64,000 bases of DNA from Luteolibacter ambystomatis (GTDB taxonomy: Bacteria; Verrucomicrobiota; Verrucomicrobiia; Verrucomicrobiales; Akkermansiaceae): NCBI RefSeq assembly GCF_018137965.1, contig NZ_CP073100.1, forward strand, positions 1,922,001 through 1,986,000. The letters run 5' to 3'. The notes beneath the pieces were generated by a model. That model was not told the origin of the DNA. It saw nothing but the letters and a program-made list of their open reading frames with translations, and made no database searches. A program made the position numbers and the translations under genes. Of the stretch, positions 29,001 through 35,587 are shown one piece after another (positions within the stretch are counted from its first letter, which is position 1; every line of letters begins with the position of its first letter).

Positions 29001-29425
29001 AGCGCCCCCACGCCGCGCACGCGCTCCTCCAGATGAGCCGTCACCTTCGCAGGCAGATCCTGCCGCACCACCATCGGCACCGCCTCCGCCAGCGCGCGCG
29101 CCGGATCGGTCTTGATGAGCTTCAGGAATTCCGGGCGGCGCGCCTTCGCCAGCGCCACACCCTCGTCCGCCGCCGCCTTCCGCTCCTCCGCGGATGCCGC
29201 CATGTAGCCGCGCGACCAGTCCTTGAAGGCCTCCAGCTTCCCGAAGTCCACCGGACCGCCCTCCACCGGACGCGGCTCCTTCGCCACCTCCGCGCGGGCC
29301 GCCGCCTCATGGCGGAGCGCTCCACCGGGACGGAACGGGCTGGATGATTTCTGGTAAATGTAGGTGCCGAGCGCGAACGCGCCACAAGCGGCCAATGCTG
29401 CAACAAGCCGGGAACGACGGGACAT
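20021..29425 (-). CDS. Giant secreted metalloprotease with Calx-beta, PKD-like and lectin-like modules (3134 aa)
   Basis: The start MSRRSRLVAALAACGAFALG (29425) gives a clean signal peptide; 29455 is possible. An N-terminal domain of about 500 residues carries a zinc site HEMGHTFGLAH (about 28075-28107) and a Met-turn DIMGGG, as in M6-like metallopeptidases. Next come a PKD domain (PDGDALSYYWTYGNGD) and a carboxypeptidase-regulatory-like domain (DSDGYYTLVGLAAGTY). By eye I count about 11 Calx-beta domains, each with an NGTDYT-x-x-x-GTVTIPAG core and most ending DND or DDD. Four further PKD-like domains and three DUF1349/laminin-G-like modules follow. The C-terminus holds DPDHDGVSNLLEYALGTDPL, shared with the two GDSL hydrolases in this window. 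It is probably a cell-surface or secreted adhesive protease needing Ca2+. No transport genes are adjacent. Confidence 0.9.
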   Translation of the reverse strand: MSRRSRLVAALAACGAFALGTYIYQKSSSPFRPGGALRHEAAARAEVAKEPRPVEGGPVDFGKLEAFKDWSRGYMAASAEERKAAADEGVALAKARRPEFLKLIKTDPARALAEAVPMVVRQDLPAKVTAHLEERVRGVGALRTYANTTLPGSVPVAAVHYLELNDGVTYQAYTSGREQYLMDYKANRSVNGVAVRPKGGMAQLALDPRPVRPLEVGERPDPALPKVEICPVSGNSTALPPEQAAAAVKADEPVVEAQGQVFYLCNGSHTTVFENQLVAGEGAGGGGVGFNGPLPYVSTKALGVMKVLYIPVTFPDENVAPTTEANAYNTMKDIADYYNKSSFGKLTIATTVTPCLMMPHNGKWYQANDADNGGNIDCLGLTHTDARAAAKAAGFDPANYDCIVVLQSYAYGVSRGAGGWGTVGGNSVWIYSSTWREVVAHEMGHTFGLAHANFWDSNGVNGIGYGSNQEYGDDFDIMGGGSITTGQYNIASKEQIKWFTADNLTSVASSGTYRIAAHDSNILDPALSYGLKIVKDPLRTYYAEVRQLSDADANQPWQSNGIRLEWKYPSGGGSNNQLIDTTPGSINGKADGNIIVGRTFSDAASGIHLTPVAVNKATSPKTVDVVVNLGQFPGNQPPTLALNASATNVPTGATVTFNAVANDPDGDALSYYWTYGNGDKTALPNAASINRTFSSAGQYQVTCTVSDMKGKTAVRSIVVNVGTNTTYSIGGRVTNGVQPLANIPVSTTNKETVTDSDGYYTLVGLAAGTYSVTPRLDGYSFTGSQGSSITVGPNTDTANFDAAAGAVVTITATVPTCTEDLAGSTGKFTLTRTGPTTNALAITMQSVAGTATNNTDYTLSPAISSNTLTIPAGAASLDVTVTPKTDASTEGPETVRLLLAQSSSYVIGGSQEATVTIIDNDPNTNGVKVGIVAAVPVTVENSATPALLRVSRNGPTTAALTVNYTVGGTATAGGDYTALPGSVTIPAGASSADIPVTSINDSASETNETVVVTLSTNAAYLIEASPLNAATATIVDDDLQILTVTTSDAIATEGASPADNGTFLVTRTGDTSQDLTLYYSLAGSALQGVDYVILPGSVTIPAGQTSAAVTIAPIDDGILEDDQTVTILLGSLGSNYKLGSNSTSTLTIKSNPANKPFVSVAAAEDSFGESGTAGIFRFAVSGVVTSSFTVNYTVGGSATPGGDYNALSGTVTIPAGSGNRTVDVTVTPINDVAVEDLEDVTLTITPSASYVTWPASDHATMWLYDDEQPTVFVDASNTSPAEPATNSKFTLLRTGSTTADLVVNYTMSGTATNGSDYTALSGTATIPAGKSFVDITVTPVNDTAGEGTETIILTLAPGAYSRSPLPATLYLGDNDTSAVTVGFNSAASTTAEGAGTVNIPVSLSAASVNPVTVNYVVGSGSTSSNNSNTTGLNAPYWVRMTRTGNSLAAYRSSDGVTWTQQGTTQTIGMGNTAFVGLCLGSNNSAASQATATFDNVTVTPAGGTFTGTDVGYTPKPGSWTNVSGTYTLKSQTNDIYDSVDSFYFVSTPVTGDCTVTARVTAISGGVAWTKAGVMIRESLFDDARHGMSSLTPGNGVAFQWRAGSVTNAEGSGVDFTLASGTLTFPAGTTTLNIPVQITDDQIVENTENVVVSLVNAGGAGLGTITQHILAISDNDVPPAQPTVGFAAAASSGPESNTTVNLPVALSFKPAAAVTVDYAVTGGTAVSGTDYTLANGTLTFNAGETVKLIPVTVVDDAVIEPDRTIIVGLSNPVGADLGANVSHTYTIANDDTPVVTITATDATAAESPSATDTGTFTVSRTGPTTNALTVNFTVSGTATSGTDYTAIGTSVTIPAGASSAPVTITPVDNATAETSETVIVTLAASAGVYTVGSPAAATVTITDDDMPVVSIVATDNIATETGATTGTFTVSRTGPTTNALTVNFTVSGSATSGSDYTSIGTSVSIPSGSASKTITLTPINDSASEGDEYVLVALSTNANYTLGAPYFDSITIEDDDFAPYVQITSPLYPNIVLPAGAGLLLEAAATDDGLPAPMTYSWTKVSGPGTVAFGTPAALNTTATFSANGTYVVRFSAYDGNQTSTADQIVNVGGTDTLYAKDIGSSVSAGSYSLNEGTGVHTLACRSGDLWNNADSFRYAFERAHGDVTVTARVISVTNTSSWAKPGVMIRESLAAGSKHAFMSVTPGNGTAMQWRDSTDGGSDNSNTAGATAPYWVRISRAGNTLTGSYSADGVTWTQQSTATIMMGTDVYVGLSLCANNTGSTCTATFDNFTVAPLVNKGALVNAGVDQTVATSSVSLSGSVTDDGQPLAAPVLQWSQISGTGTTTFGNAAAAATTASFSSSGTYVLRLTANDGWVKTFDDVTVNTAITTVALATPDANAAEVGLDPGSFTVTRSGGSTAAALNVLYTLSGTATNGTDYQALSGTVTIPAGQTSATITVTPIDDFLQETGGETVILTVTADPSYGINGAGTGTVTIADNDVTPVVAITSPTVGSTSIPTGVGLLLEATATDDGQPSALVTTWSMVSGPGTVTFGDTHALNTTALFSANGTYVLRLSAYDGGVTTTADVTVNVGVTPGGTLAGYTYGSGGAGSYTTISSSSYSLSGASSGIDSGGTSDGFFMLGSTFSGDFDLKTRVASGTNISNSTTERAGLVVRLGTGGAANGVSAFVGMDTTPTEWGYWITRTTAGGANVRDQYTEAAMGLPTWCRLVRVGTTITGYHSDDGTTWTSRGTITMAGDVRAGLCWSSDSANSGTATFDNVSGFGYSGNVGPAVNAGVDQPVLLPANATLAGTASDDGKPVSPGALTTTWTKVSGPGTVTFGNASTPATSASFSQGGTYVLRLIGDDGEVKTFDDMTVTATSPLPVVSMTTPLPSASESGPVAGKFTISRSGSTLAALTVNVAMSGTATNGTDYTSVASTVTIPAGSASADVTITPTVDAVAEGDETAVLTLTADAAYTLGATVNGTVTIADLPVDAWKKTKFGASANDPAVAGDLADPDHDGVSNLLEYALGTDPLDGKTPMPKLKPGVSPALFHLDMPDPAASDVTYTVEGINLLGGTWTTLAAKSGTGPWSWLAGGTSKLTVGTPAGGRVGVDVGCPDSMAASPKYFFRLKAQRN

Positions 29426-29666
29426 GGGTTTTTTGGGATGCCTGAAGAGATGCAAAGAACGGGAACAACAAAGTCACATGGCCGGAAATGAGACCATCGC
29501 GTCGCGAAGACGGCCTTCCGGCGTGAAGAGCCCTGTCGGCTCGAAACGGGAATCGGACAAAAATGCGGATCAGGGACGGATGCCTGGGTGCCGGAAAAAG
29601 CGCCGGATGCCTCCGGCGGAAGTTTTGGGTTTTCTGGGTTTCTGATGCGAACGAATGAACGATCCG

Positions 29667-29746
29667 ACGGTTTTCAACCGTAGAACTATCGGCGCATTAG
29701 CCGTGCGCGGAGGGGTTAGAAAGCAATTTCCTGCGGACAGGTCCAA
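29667..29746. promoter_or_regulatory. Divergent intergenic region with small palindrome and shared 17-base motif
   Basis: The roughly 500 bp between the giant gene and the heme A synthase gene (29426-29931) is non-coding. It contains the palindrome ACGGTT-TTC-AACCGT (29667-29681) and the motif CCTGCGGACAGGTCCAA (29730-29746), which recurs exactly at 43810-43826 upstream of the TlpA-like gene. Both copies lie 150-190 bases before the start codon. This could be a regulator site or a small dispersed repeat. Confidence 0.45.
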
Positions 29747-29931
29747 ATAGGGAAAAAATGCGGGAATATCGGGGAATCGCCTGCCATTTCCTGCGTAAAA
29801 TCCCTCCCCCCGGCGCGCCAACGGGGAACGCAAGGGGCGTCCTCCCAGACCGGAGTCGCGGACCTTCGGGACACGGCCCGCCCGGCCACCTTCTCCTTGC
29901 CTCCCGCCGGGGTCTTCCCAACTCTCCGCGC

Positions 29932-30960
29932 ATGCCTCTGGCGCGATTTCAAAAGGTGGCCGTCGCGGCGCTGTGTTCCCTGCTGCTCCTGATCGTCGCC
30001 GGGGCGGTGGTGCGCGTGAGCGGCGCGGGCATGGGCTGCCCGGATTGGCCGACGTGCTGGGGCTGCCTGGTGCCGCCGACGAAGGTGGAGGACGTGGATT
30101 TCTCCAAGCTCAAGATCCAGAAATTCAAGGACAAGGCCGCCCGCGAAGGCCGCGATCCGGACACCATCACCTCGGAAACCCTGCGGGCGGAATTCAACCC
30201 GCGCCTCGCCTGGACGGAGTATCTCAACCGCCTCTGCACCACGCCCCTGTCCGTCTTCACGCTGGCCACGTTCATCCTGTCCTTCTGGCAGCGGCGGCAG
30301 CGCCCCTCCGTCTTCTGGGCGGCGTTCCTGAGCCTGCTCCTCATCGGCGTGAACGCGTGGATGGGCGCGCGCATCGTCTATAGCGGCCTGAAGCCCGGCA
30401 TCATCACCACCCACCTCGCGCTGGCCATGGCCATGTTCGGCCTGCTCGCCTGGTGCGCGTGGCGCGGCACGGACCGCCCGTGGCGCGCGGACATCGCACA
30501 GGCTGCCGCCGGGAAGCTGAAATGGGGCCTCGTCCTGCTGCTGGGCGTCGTCATCGCGGAGGGCATCCTGGGCGCGCAGATCCGCGAGATCACCGATGAA
30601 ATGGCGAAGGCCCACCACGCCGCGCCGAAGGAACAATGGATCGGCGAGCTGGAGCGCCAGTGGATCTACTTGATTCATCGTAGTTTCTCGTGGGTGGTGC
30701 TGGTGGTCACCCTGTGGCTCTATCTCATCGCGGCCCGGCACGGGAACCCCGGACGCGTGGGGAAGGCGGTGCTCGGCATCGTGCTCGCGCAGATGGTGCT
30801 GGGGGTGGTCATGTCCCAGGTCCACCTCTACGCGGGCGTGCAGGTCCTGCACGTGGTGCTCGCCGCGGTGCTGCTGGTGTTCAACTGGCTGTGGCTGTTC
30901 GGGGCGTGGGAGGTGGGGACGCACCGCGAGGGCTGGTGGGGGGAACGTCCGCTGGTGTAG
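29932..30960 (+). CDS. ctaA: Heme A synthase, CtaA/COX15 family
   Basis: A 342-residue integral membrane protein; the ATG at 29932 (MPLARFQKVAVAALCSLLLLIVAGAVVR) starts the first helix, and the upstream open frame is not conserved. The hallmark RVSGAGMGCPDWPTCWG with its Cys pair is present, and paired heme-ligand His residues are seen in ITTHLALAMAMF, LIHRSFSW and QVLHVVLA. It converts heme O to heme A for aa3-type oxidases. A charged insertion between the first helices (residues about 42-85) is typical of alphaproteobacterial/COX15-type sequences. No oxidase or ctaB gene is adjacent. Confidence 0.9.
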   Translation: MPLARFQKVAVAALCSLLLLIVAGAVVRVSGAGMGCPDWPTCWGCLVPPTKVEDVDFSKLKIQKFKDKAAREGRDPDTITSETLRAEFNPRLAWTEYLNRLCTTPLSVFTLATFILSFWQRRQRPSVFWAAFLSLLLIGVNAWMGARIVYSGLKPGIITTHLALAMAMFGLLAWCAWRGTDRPWRADIAQAAAGKLKWGLVLLLGVVIAEGILGAQIREITDEMAKAHHAAPKEQWIGELERQWIYLIHRSFSWVVLVVTLWLYLIAARHGNPGRVGKAVLGIVLAQMVLGVVMSQVHLYAGVQVLHVVLAAVLLVFNWLWLFGAWEVGTHREGWWGERPLV

Positions 30961-31172
30961 CCGGAGTCGTGAGACTTCGGGTTGGGTGGATTCGCGAAGG
31001 CGCGTGCAGGATCGGTGGGCCTTTGAGCGGCCAGTGGTTGGTGGCCGGTGATCAGTGAAGAGAGGAAAAGAACCAGAGGAGCGTTCTTCTTCTTTTCTGG
31101 CCACTCCACGGCCAACTGGACCCGCACAGCTTTTGGCGAGTCTTCCCCGCCCGAAGTCTTACGACTCCGGCT
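30958..31172. repeat. Dispersed inverted repeat, AGTCGTGAGACTTC family, copy 3
   Basis: The left arm GTAGCCGGAGTCGTGAGACT overlaps the ctaA stop codon (TAG), and the right arm CTTACGACTCCGGCTAC ends near 31172. The 160 bp spacer is non-coding. Placement directly at the 3' end of a gene resembles REP/BIME elements. Confidence 0.78.
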
Positions 31173-31251
31173 ACGCTGGAAAGAGTGCCAGATTTCTCTT
31201 CCCCCGCGCCGCCTGATGGGAATACTCCCCCGCGTCACCGCAAGGAGGCAT

Positions 31252-31326
<75 letters not shown>

Positions 31327-31345
31327 GTTTCCGAGGAGCCTCGCG

Positions 31346-32440
31346 CTACTTTTTCCACTCCGCGATGGCGTTCCGCAGCAGCAGCAGCTCGCCGATGTTT
31401 TCCGCGCTGAGCAGGCCGATCACGCCCTGCTCGCGGGTATCCCGCACCGGCAGCACCTCGGACGGCAGGGCGCGCAGGACCTCGAAGGCCTGCTTCAGCG
31501 GCGTGGCGGGAAAGACCGCCGGGATGTCGCGGAAGATCAGCCCCACCAGCGGATGCTCCGGACCGTAATGAGTGAGCCCCTCGATCAAGCGTCCGCGCGT
31601 GAGGATGCCTGCCAATGATCCATCCGCGGCGAGGATCGGGAAATCGTGCTGAGATCCGGCGATGAGGGCGTCCGCCGCGTCCTTGAGCAGGCCGCTTTCC
31701 GGCAGCGTGTGGAAGTCGGTGATCATCGCATCCGCCAGCGTGAGATGGCGCAGCGCCTCATTGGTCTGCACCGCTTCGTTCTCCCCGCGGGCGGCGAAGA
31801 AAATGAACAGCGCGATCAGGAAGAACATCGGGTGCAGCCACATCAGCGCCATGACCACGCCCGCTCCGGCGATGGCCTGGCCGATCATGGAGGCGATGGC
31901 GGTGGCCCGCGCATAGGGCAGGAACATCGCCAGCAGCGCGCGCAGCACGCGCCCGCCATCCATGGGGAACGCGGGAATCATGTTGAAGATCACCAGCGCG
32001 ATGTTGATCTCCATCAACCGCTGGCCGAGGCCGACCGGTGAGGAGAAATCCAGGCCGCGCGGCGTGTCCGCGGCGGGCAGGCCGAGCATGGCCATGAGCA
32101 CGCCCGCGATCACCACATTCACCATCGGTCCGGCGAGTGCGACGATGAGCTCCTGCACCGGCTTCTCCGGGATGCGCTCCAGCCGCGCCAGCCCGCCGAT
32201 GGGCAGCAGCGTGACATCCGGGGTGCGGATGCCGAAGGCGCGCGCGGCGAAGATGTGGCCGAACTCATGCAGCAGCACGCACAGGAACAACGCGCCGGTG
32301 AAGGCCAGCGCGCCCGCCGCCACGACCGCCCCGCCCTTGGCGAAGTACATCATGCCCACCGCCGCCAGCAGCAGCAGGAAAGTCACATGGATCTTCACCA
32401 CCGTTCCGGCGATGGTGGCGATGGGAATCGACCATTTCAC
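31346..32440 (-). CDS. Site-2 protease-type M50 metalloprotease with CBS domains
   Basis: A 364-residue membrane protein. The zinc motif HEFGH (LLHEFGHIFAARAFGI, about residues 58-62) and the second motif NMIPAFPMDGGRVLRALLA are both present, within about six hydrophobic segments. The C-terminal 130 residues form a CBS pair (LADAMITDFHTLPESGLLKDAADAL and FPILAADGSLAGILTRGRL). Members of this group cut membrane-embedded substrates; CBS domains usually sense adenine nucleotides. The substrate here is unknown. The stop lies about 20 bp from the tRNA-Thr gene, which is on the opposite strand. Confidence 0.92.
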   Translation of the reverse strand: MKWSIPIATIAGTVVKIHVTFLLLLAAVGMMYFAKGGAVVAAGALAFTGALFLCVLLHEFGHIFAARAFGIRTPDVTLLPIGGLARLERIPEKPVQELIVALAGPMVNVVIAGVLMAMLGLPAADTPRGLDFSSPVGLGQRLMEINIALVIFNMIPAFPMDGGRVLRALLAMFLPYARATAIASMIGQAIAGAGVVMALMWLHPMFFLIALFIFFAARGENEAVQTNEALRHLTLADAMITDFHTLPESGLLKDAADALIAGSQHDFPILAADGSLAGILTRGRLIEGLTHYGPEHPLVGLIFRDIPAVFPATPLKQAFEVLRALPSEVLPVRDTREQGVIGLLSAENIGELLLLRNAIAEWKK

Positions 32441-32499
32441 GCTTCATTCTAACACAGAGCCACGGGAAGGAAACGCGGGTTTTGAGGGGACTCTTCGTA

Positions 32500-32524
32500 G
32501 CCGGAGTCGTGAGACTTCGGCTAC
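32500..32524. repeat. Compact palindromic copy of the AGTCGTGAGACTTC repeat family
   Basis: GTAGCCGGAGTCGTGAGACT runs directly into CGGCTAC, so the element closes into a single hairpin (GTAGCCG/CGGCTAC). It sits between the 3' end of the epimerase gene and the start of the M50 protease gene. Confidence 0.75.
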
Positions 32525-32533
32525 GGGAAGAGA

Positions 32534-33532
32534 TCACACGCGCCCCGGCAGCCAGGCGCGTGATCCCATCGAGCGCGAGCCGACGGGGCGGAAGAATTCC
32601 TCCATGCCCTCGTGCGCGCGGAGGTCGGCGATGGCTTCGGCGATGTGGCCATGCTGCCAGCGGAAGCCCGCCTCGCGAAGGCGGCGCGGATCGGCCCAGC
32701 GGCTTTTCAGGATCAGCTCGGTTTCCGTGCGCAGCACCTTCGCGCCGATCTCCAGCATCCACCGCGCCGCAGGCAGGCCGATGGGCATGCCGGCCGCTTC
32801 GCGGAAATGGCGCATGAGTTCCGCATTGGTCGGGAACTCCGGCGCGGTGAGATTGACCGCGCCATCCATGAACGGTTCGTGCCGCAGGAAATCGACCGCG
32901 CGCAGGAAGTCGCCGATGTGGATCCACGAGACGCGCTGCGTCCCCTTCCCCATCGTGCCGCCGAGTCCGGCGCGGACGAGTCCACGCAGGACCTCGAACA
33001 CGGTCTCCGGTTCATTCGCCAGCACCATGCCGGTGCGCAGCGCGATCTTCCGCGTTTCACCGGGCACCATTTCATCGAAGAACGCCAGCTCCCAGCGCCG
33101 CGCGACATCGACCGAGAAGCCCTCGCCGGGTTCGCCGCGCCATTCGTCCTGCGGAGCATCCTCCGCATGGCGGTAGTAGGTGGCGGTGGACGAGTTCATC
33201 CACACCTTCGGCGGCACGCGGCAGCCGCGGATGGCCTGGCCGATCACGCGGGTGGAGGCGATGCGCGAATCGAGAATCTCGCGGCGGTTCTTCTCATCGT
33301 AGCGGCAGTTCACGCTGCGCCCGGCGAGATTGATCACGAGCTCCGCGCCTTCCAGCGCCAGCGCCCACGGGCCAAGCGTGCGGCCGTCCCATTCCAGGAA
33401 CACGCCATCGCCGCTCCAGCCGCGCTTGTGGCGGGCGATCGATGCGACCTCGTAGCCCTGCCGGGAATAATGGCGTGCCAGGTAACGGCCAAGGAAGCCA
33501 TTGGCACCGAAGATCACGACAGTAGGTTTCAT
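32534..33532 (-). CDS. TIGR01777-family NAD-dependent epimerase
   Basis: A 332-residue protein; the ATG at 33532 is used because it is followed by the Rossmann motif VVIFGANGFLGRYLARHY and overlaps the upstream stop by four bases (ATGA). Other TIGR01777 features are LINLAGRSVNCRYDEKNRREILDSR and WIHIGDFLRAVDFL. The family (YfcH/SDR39U1) is an atypical short-chain dehydrogenase of unknown substrate. It is translationally coupled to the DCC-family gene. Confidence 0.92.
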   Translation of the reverse strand: MKPTVVIFGANGFLGRYLARHYSRQGYEVASIARHKRGWSGDGVFLEWDGRTLGPWALALEGAELVINLAGRSVNCRYDEKNRREILDSRIASTRVIGQAIRGCRVPPKVWMNSSTATYYRHAEDAPQDEWRGEPGEGFSVDVARRWELAFFDEMVPGETRKIALRTGMVLANEPETVFEVLRGLVRAGLGGTMGKGTQRVSWIHIGDFLRAVDFLRHEPFMDGAVNLTAPEFPTNAELMRHFREAAGMPIGLPAARWMLEIGAKVLRTETELILKSRWADPRRLREAGFRWQHGHIAEAIADLRAHEGMEEFFRPVGSRSMGSRAWLPGRV

Positions 33533-34017
33533 CGCTGGGCGGGAGTGAGAGGTTCGGGAAGGGAAACGCGTGGCAGCGCGGGGGGCAAGCCGCATCCGCC
33601 ATCCGTGCACACGGGATCGGGCGTCTGGCGGAGATAGCCGGCCAATTCGTCATCGCCGCGGAGCCGGAGCAAGGTGGAGAGGCGCAGGCGGTTTTCGGAA
33701 ATCAGGTTGATCACCTTGATCACCCACGGTTGCAGCGCGGGAGCGGCGAGGCGGTAGGACCACGCGCTGTAGTCGCGGGTGGCCCACAGGCAGGTCAGCC
33801 AGGCCCCGGTGCCCTGCCACCAGCGGCCGTCATCGGCGAGGACCACCACGTCCTGATCCGCCCGCACCTCGCGGATGCGGGGAAACAGGCGCAGCGCCTC
33901 CTCCGAGTCATAGGGGATGAAGCGGATCGACACCCGCGCGGGCCGGGTCATGAGCCACCGGCGGAACCGGTTGCACAGCCCGCAACGGGCATCGAAGAAG
34001 ATCGTGAGCGATTTCAT
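33529..34017 (-). CDS. DCC-family (DUF393) thiol-disulfide oxidoreductase-like protein
   Basis: A 162-residue protein with the family N-terminus IFFDARCGLCNRFRRWL, where the CxxC (C12, C15) replaces the usual DGxCxxC start, followed by FIPYDSEEALRLFP. Its thioredoxin-like fold suggests redox function, but substrates are unknown. Coupling to a TIGR01777 epimerase gene is seen here by the ATGA overlap. An extra C-terminal tail contains CTDGGCG. Confidence 0.88.
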   Translation of the reverse strand: MKSLTIFFDARCGLCNRFRRWLMTRPARVSIRFIPYDSEEALRLFPRIREVRADQDVVVLADDGRWWQGTGAWLTCLWATRDYSAWSYRLAAPALQPWVIKVINLISENRLRLSTLLRLRGDDELAGYLRQTPDPVCTDGGCGLPPALPRVSLPEPLTPAQR

Positions 34018-34047
34018 GGGTGGGAAGTGTGATCGGATTCGTTCGAT

Positions 34048-34488
34048 TCAATTCAGTGCCATGGCTCGGGTGGCCAGATGCCGCAGATGGCACTCCTCCC
34101 GCCATCGCGCCGCGACGGCAGCGACAGCCCCGTATGCTCCGGCAATCAGGCTCGGACCGAATCTTCCCAAATAGACGATCTCGTATGCTGCCACAGGCAG
34201 CATTCCGAATACGAATCCGGTGAGACCCACCCCATACGCGGTCCAACCATGCCTCGGCCATGCCCAGTAGATGGGCAGAGCGATCACCAGCCACGCCGGG
34301 AAACAGACGATCGCCGTTGCCACCGCCCAGATCAGCCAGAGCTCAGGAGATTCTCCCAATGCACAGGCGACCAGGAGGACCAGCCCCACCAGCCACGCCA
34401 TCACCATCCCATAGAGGGAATGACGGACGCTCACTCCACTGCGCTCCTCGCGCAGCTTTGTGATGATGTCGTCGCGGTTCAATTTCAT
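34048..34488 (-). CDS. Hypothetical membrane protein, 146 aa
   Basis: The N-terminus is charged (MKLNRDDIITKLREERSG) and is followed by three or four hydrophobic helices (GMVMAWLVGLVLLVACAL, LWLIWAVATAIVCFPAWLVIALPIYWAW, AYGVGLTGFVFGMLPVAAYEIV and a last Ala-rich segment). I know no family. It may be cotranscribed with the DCC/epimerase pair 30 bp downstream. Confidence 0.72.
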   Translation of the reverse strand: MKLNRDDIITKLREERSGVSVRHSLYGMVMAWLVGLVLLVACALGESPELWLIWAVATAIVCFPAWLVIALPIYWAWPRHGWTAYGVGLTGFVFGMLPVAAYEIVYLGRFGPSLIAGAYGAVAAVAARWREECHLRHLATRAMALN

Positions 34489-34525
34489 GGCAGGAGGAGC
34501 TTGGCGTTTGAAACAAGGTGGAGGT

Positions 34526-34939
34526 TCAGCGTTGCGGCATCACCGGCGGCTGCGGGATCATACCAACCGGCGGTACCGGAGGCGGGGCTTGGTCCCAGGC
34601 GGCGCGGCGGCGCATGCGCGTGAAGACGAGCAGGTTGAAGAAGTGCATGCCGCCCAGAGCGAGCATCACGATGCCGATCTTCGAGCTGACGGTTTCGAAG
34701 ATGCCGCGGGTGTCGTTCACGTCCCCGGTGATGCGCAGGTAGAGCGAGACGAAGCCGAGGTTGATGAGGTAGAAGCCCACGACCAACAGGCGGTTCACGC
34801 TGTCCGCGAGATTCTCGTTGCCGTGGAAGCACTCCACGAGGAACACACGGCCGTTTTTGAAAAGCGTGCGTGCGACCCATATGGTGAGCGGCAGCGCGAG
34901 GATGAGATAGGTGGCGTAGGTGGTGACGGTCGGGTTCAT
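34526..34939 (-). CDS. Membrane protein paired with a GbsR/MarR-type regulator
   Basis: A 137-residue protein with three predicted helices (ATYLILALPLTIWVARTLF, LLVVGFYLINLGFVSLYL, IGIVMLALGGMHFFNLLVF) and a Pro-rich C-tail. No characterised homologue comes to mind. A 20-bp palindrome identical in pattern to one in front of the regulator gene lies 11 bp upstream of its start, so it is probably the regulator's target. Confidence 0.78.
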   Translation of the reverse strand: MNPTVTTYATYLILALPLTIWVARTLFKNGRVFLVECFHGNENLADSVNRLLVVGFYLINLGFVSLYLRITGDVNDTRGIFETVSSKIGIVMLALGGMHFFNLLVFTRMRRRAAWDQAPPPVPPVGMIPQPPVMPQR

Positions 34940-34950
34940 TTTATTCTGTT

Positions 34951-34970
34951 TTTTCAGTAATTAATGAAAA
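34951..34970. promoter_or_regulatory. Operator-like palindrome in front of the membrane protein gene
   Basis: TTTTCAGTAATTAATGAAAA is a near-perfect inverted repeat fitting TTTTCANTANTTANTGAAAA. The same pattern is found at 35521-35540. It sits between the regulator stop and the membrane protein start. Confidence 0.7.
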
Positions 34971-34994
34971 TAAGGGCGAAATAAAAAGGCGGGG

Positions 34995-35516
34995 TCAGCC
35001 CAGCAGTTTGGCGGCGAGTTGGATGGCGAAGCCGTGCTTCATGCGGGAAACCTTGTCGGAGACCTTGGAGGCGAAGCCGATGAATTCCTCGAGCTGGCGG
35101 ATCTGGTCGTGGAAGGCCTTGCCCTCGGCGGATTTCATGTTGGCGGTGCTTTCCGAGCATTTGCCGAGCAGGGCCATGGCGGGCTCGATCTCGCGGCGCT
35201 TCCGCTCGCGGGCGACGGTGGCGAAGATCTGCCAGACGTCCTTTTCTGCCTCGAAGTATTCCTTGCGTTCACCCTTCTTCGCCACGATGCGGACGAGGCC
35301 CCAGGCGACGAGTTCCTTGAGATTGGTGTGGGCGTTGCCACGGCTGACGTGGAGCTGCTCCATGACGTCATCCGTGGTCAGCGGATCGGTGGAGGTCATG
35401 AGCAGCGCGTGGATCTGCGCCATGGTGCGGTTGATCCCCCACTGCGTGCCGAGCGCGCCCCACTGCGTCACGAATTCCTCGCGTGCTGCTTTCAGGGTTT
35501 CGGCCTCGGCGCTCAT
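34995..35516 (-). CDS. GbsR/MarR-family transcriptional regulator
   Basis: A 173-residue winged-helix protein. GTQWGINRTMAQIHALLMTSTDPLTTDDVMEQLHVSRGNAHTNLKELVAWGLVRIV (residues about 23-78) is the GbsR-type helix-turn-helix and wing region, and C-terminal helices form the dimer part. Relatives control osmoprotectant or membrane-protein genes. Autoregulation is likely: a palindrome at 35521-35540 directly abuts its start, and the same palindrome precedes the next gene. Confidence 0.9.
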   Translation of the reverse strand: MSAEAETLKAAREEFVTQWGALGTQWGINRTMAQIHALLMTSTDPLTTDDVMEQLHVSRGNAHTNLKELVAWGLVRIVAKKGERKEYFEAEKDVWQIFATVARERKRREIEPAMALLGKCSESTANMKSAEGKAFHDQIRQLEEFIGFASKVSDKVSRMKHGFAIQLAAKLLG

Positions 35517-35520
35517 CTTG

Positions 35521-35540
35521 TTTTCACTATTTACTGAAAA
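35521..35540. promoter_or_regulatory. Operator-like palindrome in front of the GbsR/MarR gene
   Basis: TTTTCACTATTTACTGAAAA matches TTTTCANTANTTANTGAAAA, the same consensus as the site at 34951. It begins four bases upstream of the regulator start codon (35516), so bound protein would block transcription or translation start. Confidence 0.7.
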
Positions 35541-35587
35541 TTCAGACAGACAAGAAAAATGTTCCGCTTCGGTCGTGGCAGTAGGTT

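Noticed and set aside
24080-29347. Open frames of 757 and 818 codons opposite the giant Calx-beta gene
   Set aside because: The composition is Arg/His/Gly-rich and repetitive in step with the Calx-beta repeats of the opposite strand; the minus-strand product has clear domains.
29716-31104. Minus-strand frame of 462 codons over ctaA
   Set aside because: It is antisense to a well-conserved heme A synthase and low in complexity, with no recognisable motif.
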